This document shows positions 46,101 to 56,200 of a stretch of 64,000 nt of DNA, in pieces. A program made the position numbers and the translations under genes. Every line of letters begins with the position of its first letter. The first letter of the stretch is position 1. Source of the stretch: Bacteroidales bacterium (GTDB taxonomy: Bacteria; Bacteroidota; Bacteroidia; Bacteroidales; F082); NCBI GenBank assembly GCA_016281295.1, contig JAEEII010000207.1:29252-93251 (forward strand), in the 5' to 3' direction. The notes below the pieces were generated by a model. The model was not told where the DNA came from, made no database searches, and saw nothing but the letters and a program-made list of their open reading frames with translations.

Positions 46101-47620
46101 CCGAAAGCGCCTTTGTTGGCGGCACGGATCAAAGCCTCACCGAAACAGGTTTGGTTGTTATAGGAGTTTTTAAAATTGGCGGTAAGGCAGCAATTGCCCA
46201 TGGCCCAGAAATATTTGCCGTTGTTGGTCAACGAATTCACATTGGAGTTGGTGTATTCTGGGTCAGCCCATTCTTGGATGTCTCCGTGAGCCGTATAATT
46301 GATAAAGCCTACGTTGTTGATGTTGTTGTAGCAAGAAGTCTGGCCAGCACCTGTAGTGATGTACACGTATGGAGTGATGCCGTGGGCAGTGTTGAAATAG
46401 TTGTTGTTGGCGTATTGGATGGTAGGCTTGCCGATGATATTTGTCCAATAGCTGTCCCAACCTGCGATAAGCAGTGTCCTGTTCAGATAGCTCGGGTCGG
46501 ACATGGTGTATTTTTCATAAGTCAAAATCTTGTTCACGAGGTTGTTGAGCTCTGTGGTGGAAGATACCGACATTCGGCTGATGAACATGTCGTGGAAGAC
46601 GTCACCATCAACGGAAGCGTATTCCAAATCAGTGGCAGCGTCACCATAACTGCTGTCATAATCCCATAAGGAATAGTACGTGACCACGGTCTCGTCACCA
46701 ACGATGACTAAGAAGGTCGGGTGGTTGGCGTTGTATCTTGAGTAAATCAAGTTTTTAATGGTGGAGGCGGAAGCGTTGTTGACTACCGTCTGCACATCAA
46801 CATAGATGCCTTTTTGTTTCTTCCAAGTCAGCCAGTTTTGGAACGCGGAGCTGCTGGCATACGTTGAGGTAGTGACGACGAGCATCTTCACTGGGGTTTT
46901 GTAAAGGTCAGGATGGTCGGTGTAAACATCTGTGACGGCCCTGTTGTTGAACATTTGCTTGTAAACGATGTCAAAATAAGGGCTGTAAGTTTTGAGAAGC
47001 ATGTCTTCCGTCACTTTGGCGTCAGCACCGTCGAAGTGCACTTCCACCTCGATGTCGTTGAAAACGCGAAGGGTATTGTTCACGGGGTCATAACTCACGG
47101 GCTCAATGGTCATCTTGCCAAGCCGGATGCCACGCATGACTCCTTCCACGCCGACAACAGCTTTGGGTTCACTGCGAAGACCGCGGGTCTGATAAGCCGT
47201 CTCATTCATGATGAAAGGCACGTCTTCGGGTCGTTTGTCCTTGCGAAGCGAAGGCTGACGCGGCACCAAGGTGTGCATGCCGTAGTCAGCCAAACTGTAG
47301 TCGGTGCTGCTGAAGCTGGTGATTTCGATACGGGGTTTGGCACCGAATGGAACGGCAATCAGCTCGTTGATGACGGGAATCTGGGGATCTCCCTCGTTGC
47401 CGCCGATCACGGTGTTAGGCAGGCTGAGCCACGAGAAGGTCCCGCGGTTGCTTTCATAGTCCTGAGCTTCTAACTCAGAGAAAGAGAAAGTGGCTTTTAA
47501 ACTGTTGTAGTCGCTCTTCACACATTCCGCCTTGTTTGCGGAATGGAACTGGATTTTGTTTTGGGAATATACTGTTCCAAAAAACAAAATCGAGATAAAA
47601 ACTAAAATAATTCTGTTCAT
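43112..47620 (-). CDS. Kgp-like C25 cysteine peptidase lacking a T9SS sorting domain
   Basis: The 1502-residue protein has a signal peptide (1-20), a Kgp-type propeptide (KAECVKSD...GDPQIPVINELIAVP) and a catalytic domain from about residue 231 (DVYTDHPDLYKTPVKML). His445 (NYTAHGDIQEW) and Cys478 of GNCCLTANF are 33 apart. Asp520 in SYWFEDFYF matches the Lys-pocket Asp516 of Kgp. It then has four or five InlB-type repeats, one IYTAAEMG-type domain, an Ig-like domain, a GDECRG unit and two GWNW units, and stops at LIFPSNAK. Relatives continue from this point into a GECRG unit and sorting domain; here the stop is followed by a terminator, with no remnant. It might be released, anchored otherwise or non-functional. 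It lies 11 nt after gene 47632 and is the last gene of the operon. Confidence 0.88.
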   Translation of the reverse strand: MNRIILVFISILFFGTVYSQNKIQFHSANKAECVKSDYNSLKATFSFSELEAQDYESNRGTFSWLSLPNTVIGGNEGDPQIPVINELIAVPFGAKPRIEITSFSSTDYSLADYGMHTLVPRQPSLRKDKRPEDVPFIMNETAYQTRGLRSEPKAVVGVEGVMRGIRLGKMTIEPVSYDPVNNTLRVFNDIEVEVHFDGADAKVTEDMLLKTYSPYFDIVYKQMFNNRAVTDVYTDHPDLYKTPVKMLVVTTSTYASSSAFQNWLTWKKQKGIYVDVQTVVNNASASTIKNLIYSRYNANHPTFLVIVGDETVVTYYSLWDYDSSYGDAATDLEYASVDGDVFHDMFISRMSVSSTTELNNLVNKILTYEKYTMSDPSYLNRTLLIAGWDSYWTNIIGKPTIQYANNNYFNTAHGITPYVYITTGAGQTSCYNNINNVGFINYTAHGDIQEWADPEYTNSNVNSLTNNGKYFWAMGNCCLTANFKNSYNNQTCFGEALIRAANKGAFGYIGSVPESYWFEDFYFGVGAFAAVQGTNNPTLSGTSKGCYDAMFDDTGFNTLNSVPFIGNVAVSYAHAKNYSGSVTDEYYWRAYQCFGDGSVMPYLKVPAANNVSHASILPMGATTFTVNADAKSYVAITVNNEIIGVSQVPSSGTVDVPITAQTATGTAMIVVTRNQRQPYIATVEISGEEHLIQANASPEQGGTVTGAGTYYKGTQCTLTAKANHGFEFSHWRKGSSYASPNSTYTFTVTTDASYTAEFTELEEHAIICPTVEHGTVTVSPTTAFVGDTITLSVTLESGYCFSEWIVTSEDKATIPVVNNQFVMPDSDVTVEAVILQGYNVTVAATEHGEVSADPVCALEGTTITVAITPETGYTLQALIVHKTGDASTTVPVIGRQFNMPAYDVTVVALFNVPQGEDITIGSGTSTNNGNVLPTYAYYKYNLSEQIYTAAEMGNAGTIAAIGFKNSVNTADRNLDIYLKHTSKSTFDNNTDWEAVSASDKVFSGTVSFPASGWFTIQLDVPFTYDGTSNLLLCVDDNSNTAVESAADAPKCYTYSTGARRAIKVNKDDIDMDPTDATALAGYSGVSRITYNNQIQFTMAAPTSTAAINLSTTTISGFTYVKGEGPSEAQSFNMVAAGSDDFVITAPTHYEVSQTAAGSYSNSLTLSASNTVSTNIYVRLKANLDAGEYNNETLRIQSGETTAEVTLSGEVTASNYYTFDESAYPSNMTVMAIIQIEGEEQFTESLEIGAFCGDECRGANLPMYCPPVNRYILPLIVHGNSGDIISFKLYDHEMDMEIELTCSTTLSFSEDGYGSIFNPIVLNFTASEQPVTATQTLNLNAGWIWWSTYIELNGSEGLTTLEELLGTSASMIKSKDHFVSQSGGNWSGSLESISTGNNYLILISEPINTELTGTPANPADHPLTIKNGWNWIGFPGQQPISLEEAFSNFTPADGDMIKTQDSFSDFSEGHWSGALDQLRPGIGYLYLSNSTETKTLIFPSNAK

Positions 47621-47631
47621 GAAAATATTAT

Positions 47632-50600
47632 TTATTTGATTATTAATTTTTCATATTTTGCTATTCCTTGTTCATCGGAAATGCGGATGGTATATACGCC
47701 AGGAACCATTCCATCCGTAGAGACAATGTGTACATCGTTGCTGCGAAGAACCATGCGTCCCGTAGCATCAATCAGTTCAATGGTAACAACCCCCGTGTTC
47801 TCGGGCATCATGATTTGGAACATCTCACCAGCCTTCACCGGGTTAGGATAGAGGACGACTCCATTGTTCGTGCTTTGATGCAGCACGACAGGCTGTTTGA
47901 CGTTACCTGCGATGAGGTTGGTCTTATAAGTGATCTGATTATCCATGGTATAAGTCTGGTTTCCATCATAGACCATGAACTGGATTTGTTCATCGTCGTG
48001 GCCATAGACAGTCAGGAAGGCCATGTATTGGTCGAAAGGCTCCACATAGAGAAGACGGGTGGTGCCACGGCATTCTCCATTGATAAAGGCACCAACTTCA
48101 AGATTCTCCGATAAGGTGATGTCTTTGGCATCGATGGTGGCAATGACGTTGGCGTTGTCGCGATAAGCGCTTCTTTCGACATCCCAATGGAGGTTGTCGT
48201 TATTGGCGGTGTGCATCTGCGTACCTCTGGAGTTGCTCTTATACACCAAAGTGCTGATTTCATTAGCCTTTGAATTGTACATGTAGCCTTTGCCGGGGGT
48301 CATCTTGTTGAGGGTGCCCCACCATCCATAACCGTTGATGTAGGTGGTCATGGCCTCATGCGATTTGAGCATATCTCCTTCTTGGCTCTCGAATTCACTT
48401 AAGGCATCGCTAATAGTGGCTTCTGTTGTGGAAGGATATCCAATCCAGTTCCATCCATTTTGTACGGAGATAGGATGATCTTCAGGGTTGACAGGAGTGG
48501 CGTCGAGGGAGAAAGAGCCAGCACCAGTGGTCTTGATCTGGTACATTTCCTCCACATTGATGCTGTTGAGACTACCAGCCCAGAGGCCGTCTTCGTATTG
48601 TGCGAAACCATTGTTTTGTGACTTGATGAGGAAGCCGTTCTCACCAAAAGCTTGCTCCAGGAGCTGTAAGCCTTGCTGCCCTTCTATGTTGATGTAGAAG
48701 GAGATCCAGCCCCAGCCGATGTTGAAGGTCTGGGTTTGATGGATGAGCTTGTTGAAGTGCGCCACAAAGGTGCGGTCGTTGTTCACAGTGAAGGTAAGAG
48801 TGGGCTCAGTACTGAGGATGTTACCGTTTTCTTCCCAACCCTCAAACAGATAGTCATCATTCGCAATGGCAGTTAATGTACAGGAGGCACCGTGGTTATA
48901 GGAACCTGCTCCAGTGATGATACCACCTTGTTCTGGATTGGCAGTGGCAGTGATGTTGTAGCTGTTGATGGTGAACACGGCCACGTAGTCGGCTGCCTCG
49001 GTGACATTGAAGGTATAGGTGGCATTGGTCGAGACTTGTACGCCATTCTTGGTCCACTTGGTGAAAGTGTAGCCAGTATTGGCGGTAGCCGTCAAGGTGC
49101 AGCTGGTACCATGGTTGAAGGTGCCTCCGCCGCTGACAGTGCCGCCTTCGCTTGGGGTGGCCGTGGCAGTGACGTTATAGCTGTTGAGGGTGAAGTGTGC
49201 CACGTAGTCGGCATCTTCGGTTACGGTGACGGTGTAAGTGGTGCTGGTCGTGACTTGCGTGCCATTCTTGGTCCACTTAGTGAAGGTGTAGCCTGTGTTG
49301 GCCGTGGCGGTCAAAGTCACTGAGGCGCCTTCGGCGTAGCTGCCTGTACCGGTGACGCTGCCGCCCGCTGTCGGGTCAGCCGTGGCAGTGATGTTATAAT
49401 AGGTGACTGGAACTGCGCTCTCTTTGGTGAACTGGATTTGGTTTTTCACCGATATCAAGGCGTGGTATTCACCAGTGCTATAGGAAGTCGGAGGCGTTGA
49501 GGGATCATAGTTCGTATTGTCGGTGTAAGCATAGATGGCTTGGTTGGTGGCACTGAACACCCGACATGCCATGTGAGGTGAACTGGACCAGCTTCCTGTA
49601 TTGTCATCAGCAACGAGCACAACATTGGAAGTGCCATCGTATTCAAACGGAGTGCTGAAGAGGATAAAGGTCCATTCGTTGGCGGCCATAGTGACACTGC
49701 CGCTGAACACTTTGTCGGAACTCGATACCGTAATCCAGTCGGTTTCGCTGCTGAATGACGACTTGTTTGTGGCTTTCAAATAGAAGTCGTAGTTACGGGT
49801 CTTCTCGGCACCGCCATTGTAAAAGGCAATACTGGTGATGGTGCCTGCGTCTCCGAGTTCAGCGGAAGTATAAATCTGTTGGGTGAATGAATATTTATAA
49901 TAGTTGTAGCTGGGGAGGAAGCTGTTGGTAGCCTCTCCGCTTCCAATCTGGTTGCCTTCAGCAAAGACAGCTATCAGGTTTACATTACTAAATACTGGGA
50001 AAGTGTAATCGGCAAGGTTAGAAACCGTTTCTCCGTTGACAGTCCAGCCAAGAAACATATAGCCTTCGTTGGGTGTGGCGTGGACGGAGCAGGACTGACC
50101 GTAACTATATTCCCCACCACCGCTGACGGTACCATGGCCATTGGAGGCCACGCTGACGGTAAAGGTCTGTGAGGCAGCGGCACAGTTGCAGTCGAACTCA
50201 AAGAGCTTGCCTTCGCTGGGAGTGCCACTCGACTGATAAATCATCAGGTCGTCTTCATAACTCAGTGTGAAAGAGCACTCGCTGTCGTAGGTGCCTTTGG
50301 TCCATGTTAAGGTGACATGAACACCATTACCAATCTCCATAGTGTAATTGTCAGAATTGCCTGAGTCCAGCGTGAGTTCCTGTGAGGCTGTGCCGTCGTT
50401 GAAGCTGACTGTGAGTTTGGCGCCATTCCAGCCATCACCGTAAGAATCGTTCAGTGTGAAGAATACGTTGCAGGCATTCTTCAGGTTCTCACTGCCTTGG
50501 GCGGAAAGACCTCCATCGGCGGTCAAGGTAAAAGTGACAGGGATGATCGCGGTTTCAGGGCAGTTGGCGGCAATCGTAACGTTAAACTCACATGAGACCA

Positions 50601-51126
50601 CCTGATCCACGGCGATGTTGCCTACCGTGATCGTCGGGTTGGCAAAGGTGATATAGTTGCTGTTGGTGGTGCTTATCGTAGCCACGGCGTTGGTGGCTTG
50701 GTAATGACCAGTGTTTTTGAACTTGGCGGTCAAGGTAAGGGTCTCGCCAGGAGCAAAGCCGCCGTCCCAAGTCAAGTTTTGGTATTCCAACATGGCTTCA
50801 CCAGCGGTGATGGTAAGGTCACCCTCGTAGGTGTTGCTGCCATTGACGGCGGCGTAGTGGAGCGTCAATGGTGTGCCATCGGCAACGCCTTGGTTGATCT
50901 TGAAACTGAATCCGTTCACCGTGGTGGTGGCATTTACGGCTAAAGCGCCAAAGGTCTTGTTGTTGGAGAGCATGGTGATGTTAGAGTCACTGGGTGTCAA
51001 GGTGACGGTAGTGGTGCCAGAGGTGGCAGAGGTGCCGATGTTCTTGAAGACCAGACTCAAGTTCGTGTTGTCGCCAACATGGGCGGCATTTGGGGTATAG
51101 CTGTCCAGCATGAGGTAGGGACCTTC
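47632..51126 (-). repeat. 3.5-kb shared tail block, copy 1
   Basis: From DSYTPNAAHVGDNTNLSL to the stop this block (about 1165 codons) is colinear with 58156-61650 in the neighbouring protease gene, with the same domain order and nearly the same length. The catalytic halves in front of the two blocks belong to different C25 subfamilies. Confidence 0.8.
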
Positions 51127-53181
51127 GGGGGAAATCACGTTGATGGTGCCAAGGTAAGTCACCTTATTATATCCAAACACGCAGAGGGTGAGTTCGGTGC
51201 CGGGGATTAACGTGCTGCTGATGTTGACATTGGCTGTGCCATTGGTTACCGTGGCCTTGCCGACAATGTTATGATTGGCATCCGTGATGGTGGCCAATGC
51301 GCCGTTGGCGTTGTTGACGTTGACGGCGTAGGTGGGTGAAGTGGAGAGGATGTTTCCTGCATGGGTCACCGTCATGGCTTGCGGGGTCTTGGTGCGGAGC
51401 ATCATGGTGGGGTCACCATAAAGCACCCAGGCTTGATAGGTGCCGACCGCCATGGCAGTCGTGGTGGAGTAATTGTCGAAGATGGAGAACAATCCGTTCA
51501 TGGCTGTTCCGCCCCAGCTGCGTTTGATGTTGTTGCTGTAGCTCTCCACGAGGATGTCAATGAATTCATCTTGAGCCCACATTGGAGGCACCCAAGGCTG
51601 TGAAATGTAGGACATCATCGTTCCAACGGCGCCAGTCGGTACACCAGTGGAATTGTTGGTGGCATGCATCCACGCCTCAGCAAAGCAGTCGCCGCTGCTG
51701 TAGTCGTATTTTCCGTTCAAACAGGCTACAGAAAAAATGACGGGAAGCTTGTTGTCGTTGGTTAGGGCGTTGACATGGGAGTTGCTGTAGCTGTGCGAGC
51801 CCCAAGAAGTCTCAGAACCGTGGTTGCAGTAGTTGACAACGCCCACACCGCTGTTGATGTGGTTGCTGATGGTTGTGGTTGAAGAGGAGGGGAAGCCGCT
51901 GACAGCATAGTAATCTTGATAAACTGTGGTATAACCGTAATTTAACAAGTCAGTGCGAAGGTTCTCGATATGTTGATAGTCATCTTCGCTGAAATGGCCG
52001 CCGCTTCCAGCTCCAGTGCTGACACCCAAACCGTTCTGGCACCAAGTGTCAGAAGTGGTGAGGTCGCGCTCGTAGGTGAGGATTTTCTGAACTTGGTTGG
52101 TTACTTGCTCCGTGGTGGTGGCAGAGAAACGACCGATAAAGATATCATTGTAAATATCGTTGCCCACGACCTGTCCGTAGGGGTTATCACCTTTCCCTTC
52201 GTAGCCTGAGGCTCCGGAATAGGTGTAACCCGGAATTTGGGCTACGTCGCCGACGAGCAACACATGGGTCAGGTTGTTGTTGGCATTGTATTGGTTCTGG
52301 ATGTAGGTATGGATGGCTGAAGACGTGGAACCGGAGGTGCTGGTGCCCACGATGGTGGTGTTCACACCACGGGTCTTCTTCCAGTTGACAAACTCGGTCA
52401 TCGAGCTGATGAAGTTGTCATAGCAGATGACCAGCAGGTCGCCTTCTTCATCCACGGGAGTGTATTTGGACACGCCTTCCTCATAGTTGAGGAAATGACG
52501 CTGATACACGTTCTTGAAGTCGGAATCCATCTTTACCTCGTTGGTGCGACGCGCTTCGATGATGTTCTCGCCTTTGTCGTCCACCTTATATAATTCCACC
52601 GTCATGTCATAATAGACGCGGAGGGTCTTGGTGGCCGGGTTGTAGGTAAAGGGATAGACGGCCATGTTCTGTCCGCGGAAGTCACGGATGATGTATGGCT
52701 TGTACAAGTCAAGGTTGTTTGCCGGGAAGAAAGCATCCTTATCGTAGCATTCGCCGTAAGTGTAAGGCACCGTGGCAGGGTCGATCTGGCGGCTGAAGTC
52801 GCCTTTGGAAGGAGCAACCTCGATGCCTTTAAAGTCCATGTAACGTGCATCCAGCACGCGGGCTTTCATGCGGGCTTTGTCGCCGATCATCAACGGGATG
52901 CCAGTCATAGGCATGTCGGGTTCGCCCGCATGAGCGGTACTCACCGATTTGGGAACAGTGATGATGCTGGCTTCTCCTCTCGGTGTCGTCACGGGGGTGG
53001 TGAAGAAACCAGGAACCTGGATGTTGACCTTAATACTGCTCTCCGTTGAGGAAACCAGTTGTGTCTTGAAAGTCTCTGGCTGGTCACTGAGGACATTCGT
53101 CCATTGAGGTTTTACTTGACCTTGCGCGAAGGTCATCAGTCCCAAACCGAGAAACAAAAACAGAAGGGCTGTTTTTTTCAT
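47632..53181 (-). CDS. Rgp-like C25 cysteine peptidase with CARDB-like/InlB tail and T9SS domain
   Basis: The 1849-residue protein has a signal peptide (1-20), a propeptide and a K239-Y240 junction followed by TPVDEEGDLLVICYDNF, very close to the YTPVEE start of mature RgpB. Catalytic His454 (YCNHGSETSW) and Cys487 (FSVACLNGKYD) are 33 apart. Asp401 (EDDYQHI) and Trp530 (SQPWVPPM) match RgpB Asp163 and Trp284, so Arg specificity is likely. From about residue 685 a different tail begins: two CARDB-like units (GDNTNLSLVFKN, GETLTLTAKFKN), a SYGDGWNG unit, an IYTSAELG-type domain, three to four InlB repeats, two GWNW units, a GECRG unit and the sorting domain ending in KLIIK. The N-terminal 600 residues are paralogous to gene 23453-31246. 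Confidence 0.9.
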   Translation of the reverse strand: MKKTALLFLFLGLGLMTFAQGQVKPQWTNVLSDQPETFKTQLVSSTESSIKVNIQVPGFFTTPVTTPRGEASIITVPKSVSTAHAGEPDMPMTGIPLMIGDKARMKARVLDARYMDFKGIEVAPSKGDFSRQIDPATVPYTYGECYDKDAFFPANNLDLYKPYIIRDFRGQNMAVYPFTYNPATKTLRVYYDMTVELYKVDDKGENIIEARRTNEVKMDSDFKNVYQRHFLNYEEGVSKYTPVDEEGDLLVICYDNFISSMTEFVNWKKTRGVNTTIVGTSTSGSTSSAIHTYIQNQYNANNNLTHVLLVGDVAQIPGYTYSGASGYEGKGDNPYGQVVGNDIYNDIFIGRFSATTTEQVTNQVQKILTYERDLTTSDTWCQNGLGVSTGAGSGGHFSEDDYQHIENLRTDLLNYGYTTVYQDYYAVSGFPSSSTTTISNHINSGVGVVNYCNHGSETSWGSHSYSNSHVNALTNDNKLPVIFSVACLNGKYDYSSGDCFAEAWMHATNNSTGVPTGAVGTMMSYISQPWVPPMWAQDEFIDILVESYSNNIKRSWGGTAMNGLFSIFDNYSTTTAMAVGTYQAWVLYGDPTMMLRTKTPQAMTVTHAGNILSTSPTYAVNVNNANGALATITDANHNIVGKATVTNGTANVNISSTLIPGTELTLCVFGYNKVTYLGTINVISPEGPYLMLDSYTPNAAHVGDNTNLSLVFKNIGTSATSGTTTVTLTPSDSNITMLSNNKTFGALAVNATTTVNGFSFKINQGVADGTPLTLHYAAVNGSNTYEGDLTITAGEAMLEYQNLTWDGGFAPGETLTLTAKFKNTGHYQATNAVATISTTNSNYITFANPTITVGNIAVDQVVSCEFNVTIAANCPETAIIPVTFTLTADGGLSAQGSENLKNACNVFFTLNDSYGDGWNGAKLTVSFNDGTASQELTLDSGNSDNYTMEIGNGVHVTLTWTKGTYDSECSFTLSYEDDLMIYQSSGTPSEGKLFEFDCNCAAASQTFTVSVASNGHGTVSGGGEYSYGQSCSVHATPNEGYMFLGWTVNGETVSNLADYTFPVFSNVNLIAVFAEGNQIGSGEATNSFLPSYNYYKYSFTQQIYTSAELGDAGTITSIAFYNGGAEKTRNYDFYLKATNKSSFSSETDWITVSSSDKVFSGSVTMAANEWTFILFSTPFEYDGTSNVVLVADDNTGSWSSSPHMACRVFSATNQAIYAYTDNTNYDPSTPPTSYSTGEYHALISVKNQIQFTKESAVPVTYYNITATADPTAGGSVTGTGSYAEGASVTLTATANTGYTFTKWTKNGTQVTTSTTYTVTVTEDADYVAHFTLNSYNVTATATPSEGGTVSGGGTFNHGTSCTLTATANTGYTFTKWTKNGVQVSTNATYTFNVTEAADYVAVFTINSYNITATANPEQGGIITGAGSYNHGASCTLTAIANDDYLFEGWEENGNILSTEPTLTFTVNNDRTFVAHFNKLIHQTQTFNIGWGWISFYINIEGQQGLQLLEQAFGENGFLIKSQNNGFAQYEDGLWAGSLNSINVEEMYQIKTTGAGSFSLDATPVNPEDHPISVQNGWNWIGYPSTTEATISDALSEFESQEGDMLKSHEAMTTYINGYGWWGTLNKMTPGKGYMYNSKANEISTLVYKSNSRGTQMHTANNDNLHWDVERSAYRDNANVIATIDAKDITLSENLEVGAFINGECRGTTRLLYVEPFDQYMAFLTVYGHDDEQIQFMVYDGNQTYTMDNQITYKTNLIAGNVKQPVVLHQSTNNGVVLYPNPVKAGEMFQIMMPENTGVVTIELIDATGRMVLRSNDVHIVSTDGMVPGVYTIRISDEQGIAKYEKLIIK
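47717..47744. repeat. GTAGAGAC palindrome (decayed) in sorting-domain code
   Basis: It sits at the same place and frame as in the paralogues and encodes NDVHIVSTDG. Only 9 of 14 pairs remain, chiefly GATGT/ACATC-type around the centre. Confidence 0.65.
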
Positions 53182-53229
53182 TAGATTTAATTTTAGTGTT
53201 ATTAATTAATTTTATATTTATATTATATA

Positions 53230-56200
53230 TTATTTTACAATTAGTTTTTTGTTTTTTGTTGTCCCATTTTCATCGGTGATACGTACGGTGTAAACACCAG
53301 GTGCGTTTGGTGTAGAGATGATGTGTACATCGTCTCCACGCAGCACAATGCGTCCCGTCGCATCGATGATTTCAACAAGACCATTCCGCATGTCTTCCGG
53401 CAATTGTATCATGATATGCTCTCCCGCCTTCACTGGATTAGGATAAAGGATGAAACCATCGCTTATTCCTTGATGCAGCACGACGGGTTGTGAGGCGCTA
53501 CCGGCAATGAGATTGTTTTTGTAGGTGATCACCTCTTTCATAGGAATGGTCTGAATGCCATCGTAAACCATGAACTGGATTTGCTCTTCATCGTTACCAT
53601 ATACGGTCAGGAAGGCTAAATATTGGTTCAGTGGCTCCACATAAAGGAGATGAGCGGAACCGCGGCATTCGCCGTTGACGAAAGCCCCGACTTCGAGGTC
53701 TTCAGAAAGCGTGAGGTCTTTGGCGTCGATGCAGGCGATGATGCTGGCGTTGTCGCAGTAAGTGAGGCCGTCAACATTCCAATGGAGGTTGTCGTTGTTA
53801 GCCGTATGCAGCTGAATACCTCTTCGATTCTGTGAATAAACCAGGGTCTTGTTTTCAGAAGCCTTTGAGTGGTACATATAACCTTTGCCTGGGGTCATCT
53901 TATCCAAAGTGCCCCACCAACCATAGCCATCGATGTAAGTCGCTACGGCGTTAAATGATTTGAGGACATCTTCGTTGTCGCTGTTGAAACCGCTAAAAGC
54001 GTCGGCGACAGTGGCTTCAGTGGAGGTGGGATATCCAATCCAGTTCCAGCCATTTTGGATGGAGATAGGATGGTCTTCGGGGTTTACAACGCTGGCCTCG
54101 ATGGAGAGGGTGCCTGCGCCAGTGGTGTTGATTTGGTACATCTTTTCCACCTCGATGCTGTTGAGGTTGCCGTCCCATGCTCCGTCTTCGTACTGGGCAA
54201 AGGCGGTTTGTGACTTGATCAAGAAACCGTTTTCACCGTAGGCTTGCTCCAGCAGTTGCAAGCCTTGCTGGCCTTGCAGGTCGATATAGAAGGAGACCCA
54301 ACCCCAACCGATGCTGAAGGTCTGGGTTTGTGTGATGCTCTGGTTGAACTGCGCCACTAAGGTACGGTCGGCATCGACAGTGAAAGAAAGGGTGGGAGTG
54401 GTGCTGATGATGTTGCCGTTTTCTTCCCATCCCATGAACAGATAGCCCTCGGAAGGTTCAGCAGTGAGGGTCGCGACAACATCGCTGTGGTATCTTCCCC
54501 CGCCTGTGACAGAGCCGCCTTCAATGGGGTTGGCGGTTACGGTGATATAGTAGTAAGTGCCCAGGCTTTCACTGACTTTACCGTTGAGGATAATGCTTTG
54601 TGTTGTGCTGCCTGAACTGAATGAGAGTGACTCGTCAAGGTAGTTGCCTTCAGCAAGACCGGCTTTGAGACGGACATAGACCATGGTTTGGACGTTGCCG
54701 CTTGAGGCGGTCAGGTTGAGGATGGAAGTGTAGTCGTTGCCATCACTGCTGATTTCATAATCGGCAGGTGCCGTGACGGTCAGATCATCTTCGATGTTTC
54801 TGCCGATGACCATGACGGTTTGTGCCTCCGACGGTCCGTCTTCTTCGGCATAGATAAAACCAGAGAGGGTGGTTGGTGACACGGAGAGATAGGGCTCGTT
54901 GCCCGGAATCTCTTTGGTGAATTTAATCTGGCTGTTACTGGAACTGGTCGTCGGGCTGTAATTTGGACTTGTTTGCGGACTTAACGGTGTTTGATTGTAA
55001 TAGTCGTTTTGGTTGTAGATGGCTCTGGTGCTTCCTGTGGAATAGGCGTAGAAAGCCCTGCCGCTGGAGCCAGTGTAGCTGCCCGTGTTGTCATCCACCG
55101 TAATCATGATGTTGCTTGTTCCATTATATTCAAATGGGGTGTCTAAGGTGATGGTGTGCCATCCAGAGGAGGTGAAGGTTTGGCTGCCTGAATACACCTT
55201 GCTGCTGGAAGTGACTGTGACCCAGGATGACAGGGATGAACTCGTTGTGTGGGTCATGTAGATGTCGAGTGTCCTTGCGCCAGAGGTGGCGTTGCCGTTG
55301 TAGTTGAAGCTGATGGCTGTGATAGTACCAGCGTCACCGATTTCAGCGGCGGTATAAATCTGTTGAGAGGTGGTGTATTTATACCAAACGTTGGTGGGAA
55401 GGCTCGAAGAGGTGTTGGTTCCGTTGCCTATGGTAACGTCGCCGCCTTGTAGCTTGCTGAATATGGCACTCACGGTGACATCGAATGCGGGCATCGTAAA
55501 GGTGTTGCCAGTCACGGCAATGAGCGTGTTCACATCGTCGGTTTTATAGACCACCCAGCTGTCAAATGCATAGCCTGTGGCCGGTGTGGCGGTTAAGGTG
55601 ACGGTGGCTCCTGCGGTATTAAAGGTTGGGCTGGCACTGATGCTGCCGTTCATCACCGCTGCTAAGCTGACACTGTATCCCGTTCCGAAAGTGGCACTAA
55701 CCGTGACTGGGCTGTCAGGCATGATGAACTGGTTGTTTGTCACAGGGATGTTGTTGCCGTCGCCGTCTTGGACACTCCAGGAATCCAGGGCATAGCCAGA
55801 ATCTGGCATGGCTGACAAAGTGATGCTCTCGCCGTTGTATGCTGTGGTGGGATTAGCGCTGATGGTGCCGTGTTCGGTGACTTCGCAGCTCACGGAGTGG
55901 GGATCCGTGGTTCTGAAATGGGCAATGAAGGTGGCGTTCCCGGTTACGGTGAAGGTGTAGGTCGGGTTGGTGGAGATTTGGTTGCCGTTCAGCGTCCAGT
56001 AAGAGAAGCTATAGCCGATATTCGGATTAGCCGTCAGCGTACAGGAGGTGTTTCCATAATACGAGCCCGTACCGTTCACAGTGCCTCCCTCTGTTGGGTC
56101 GGCTGTAGCTGTAATGGTATAGGGGTTGGCGGTGAAGTTGGCGACATAGGATGCGTTGCCTGTAACCTGAAAACTATAGGTTGCATTCGTCGAAACCACG

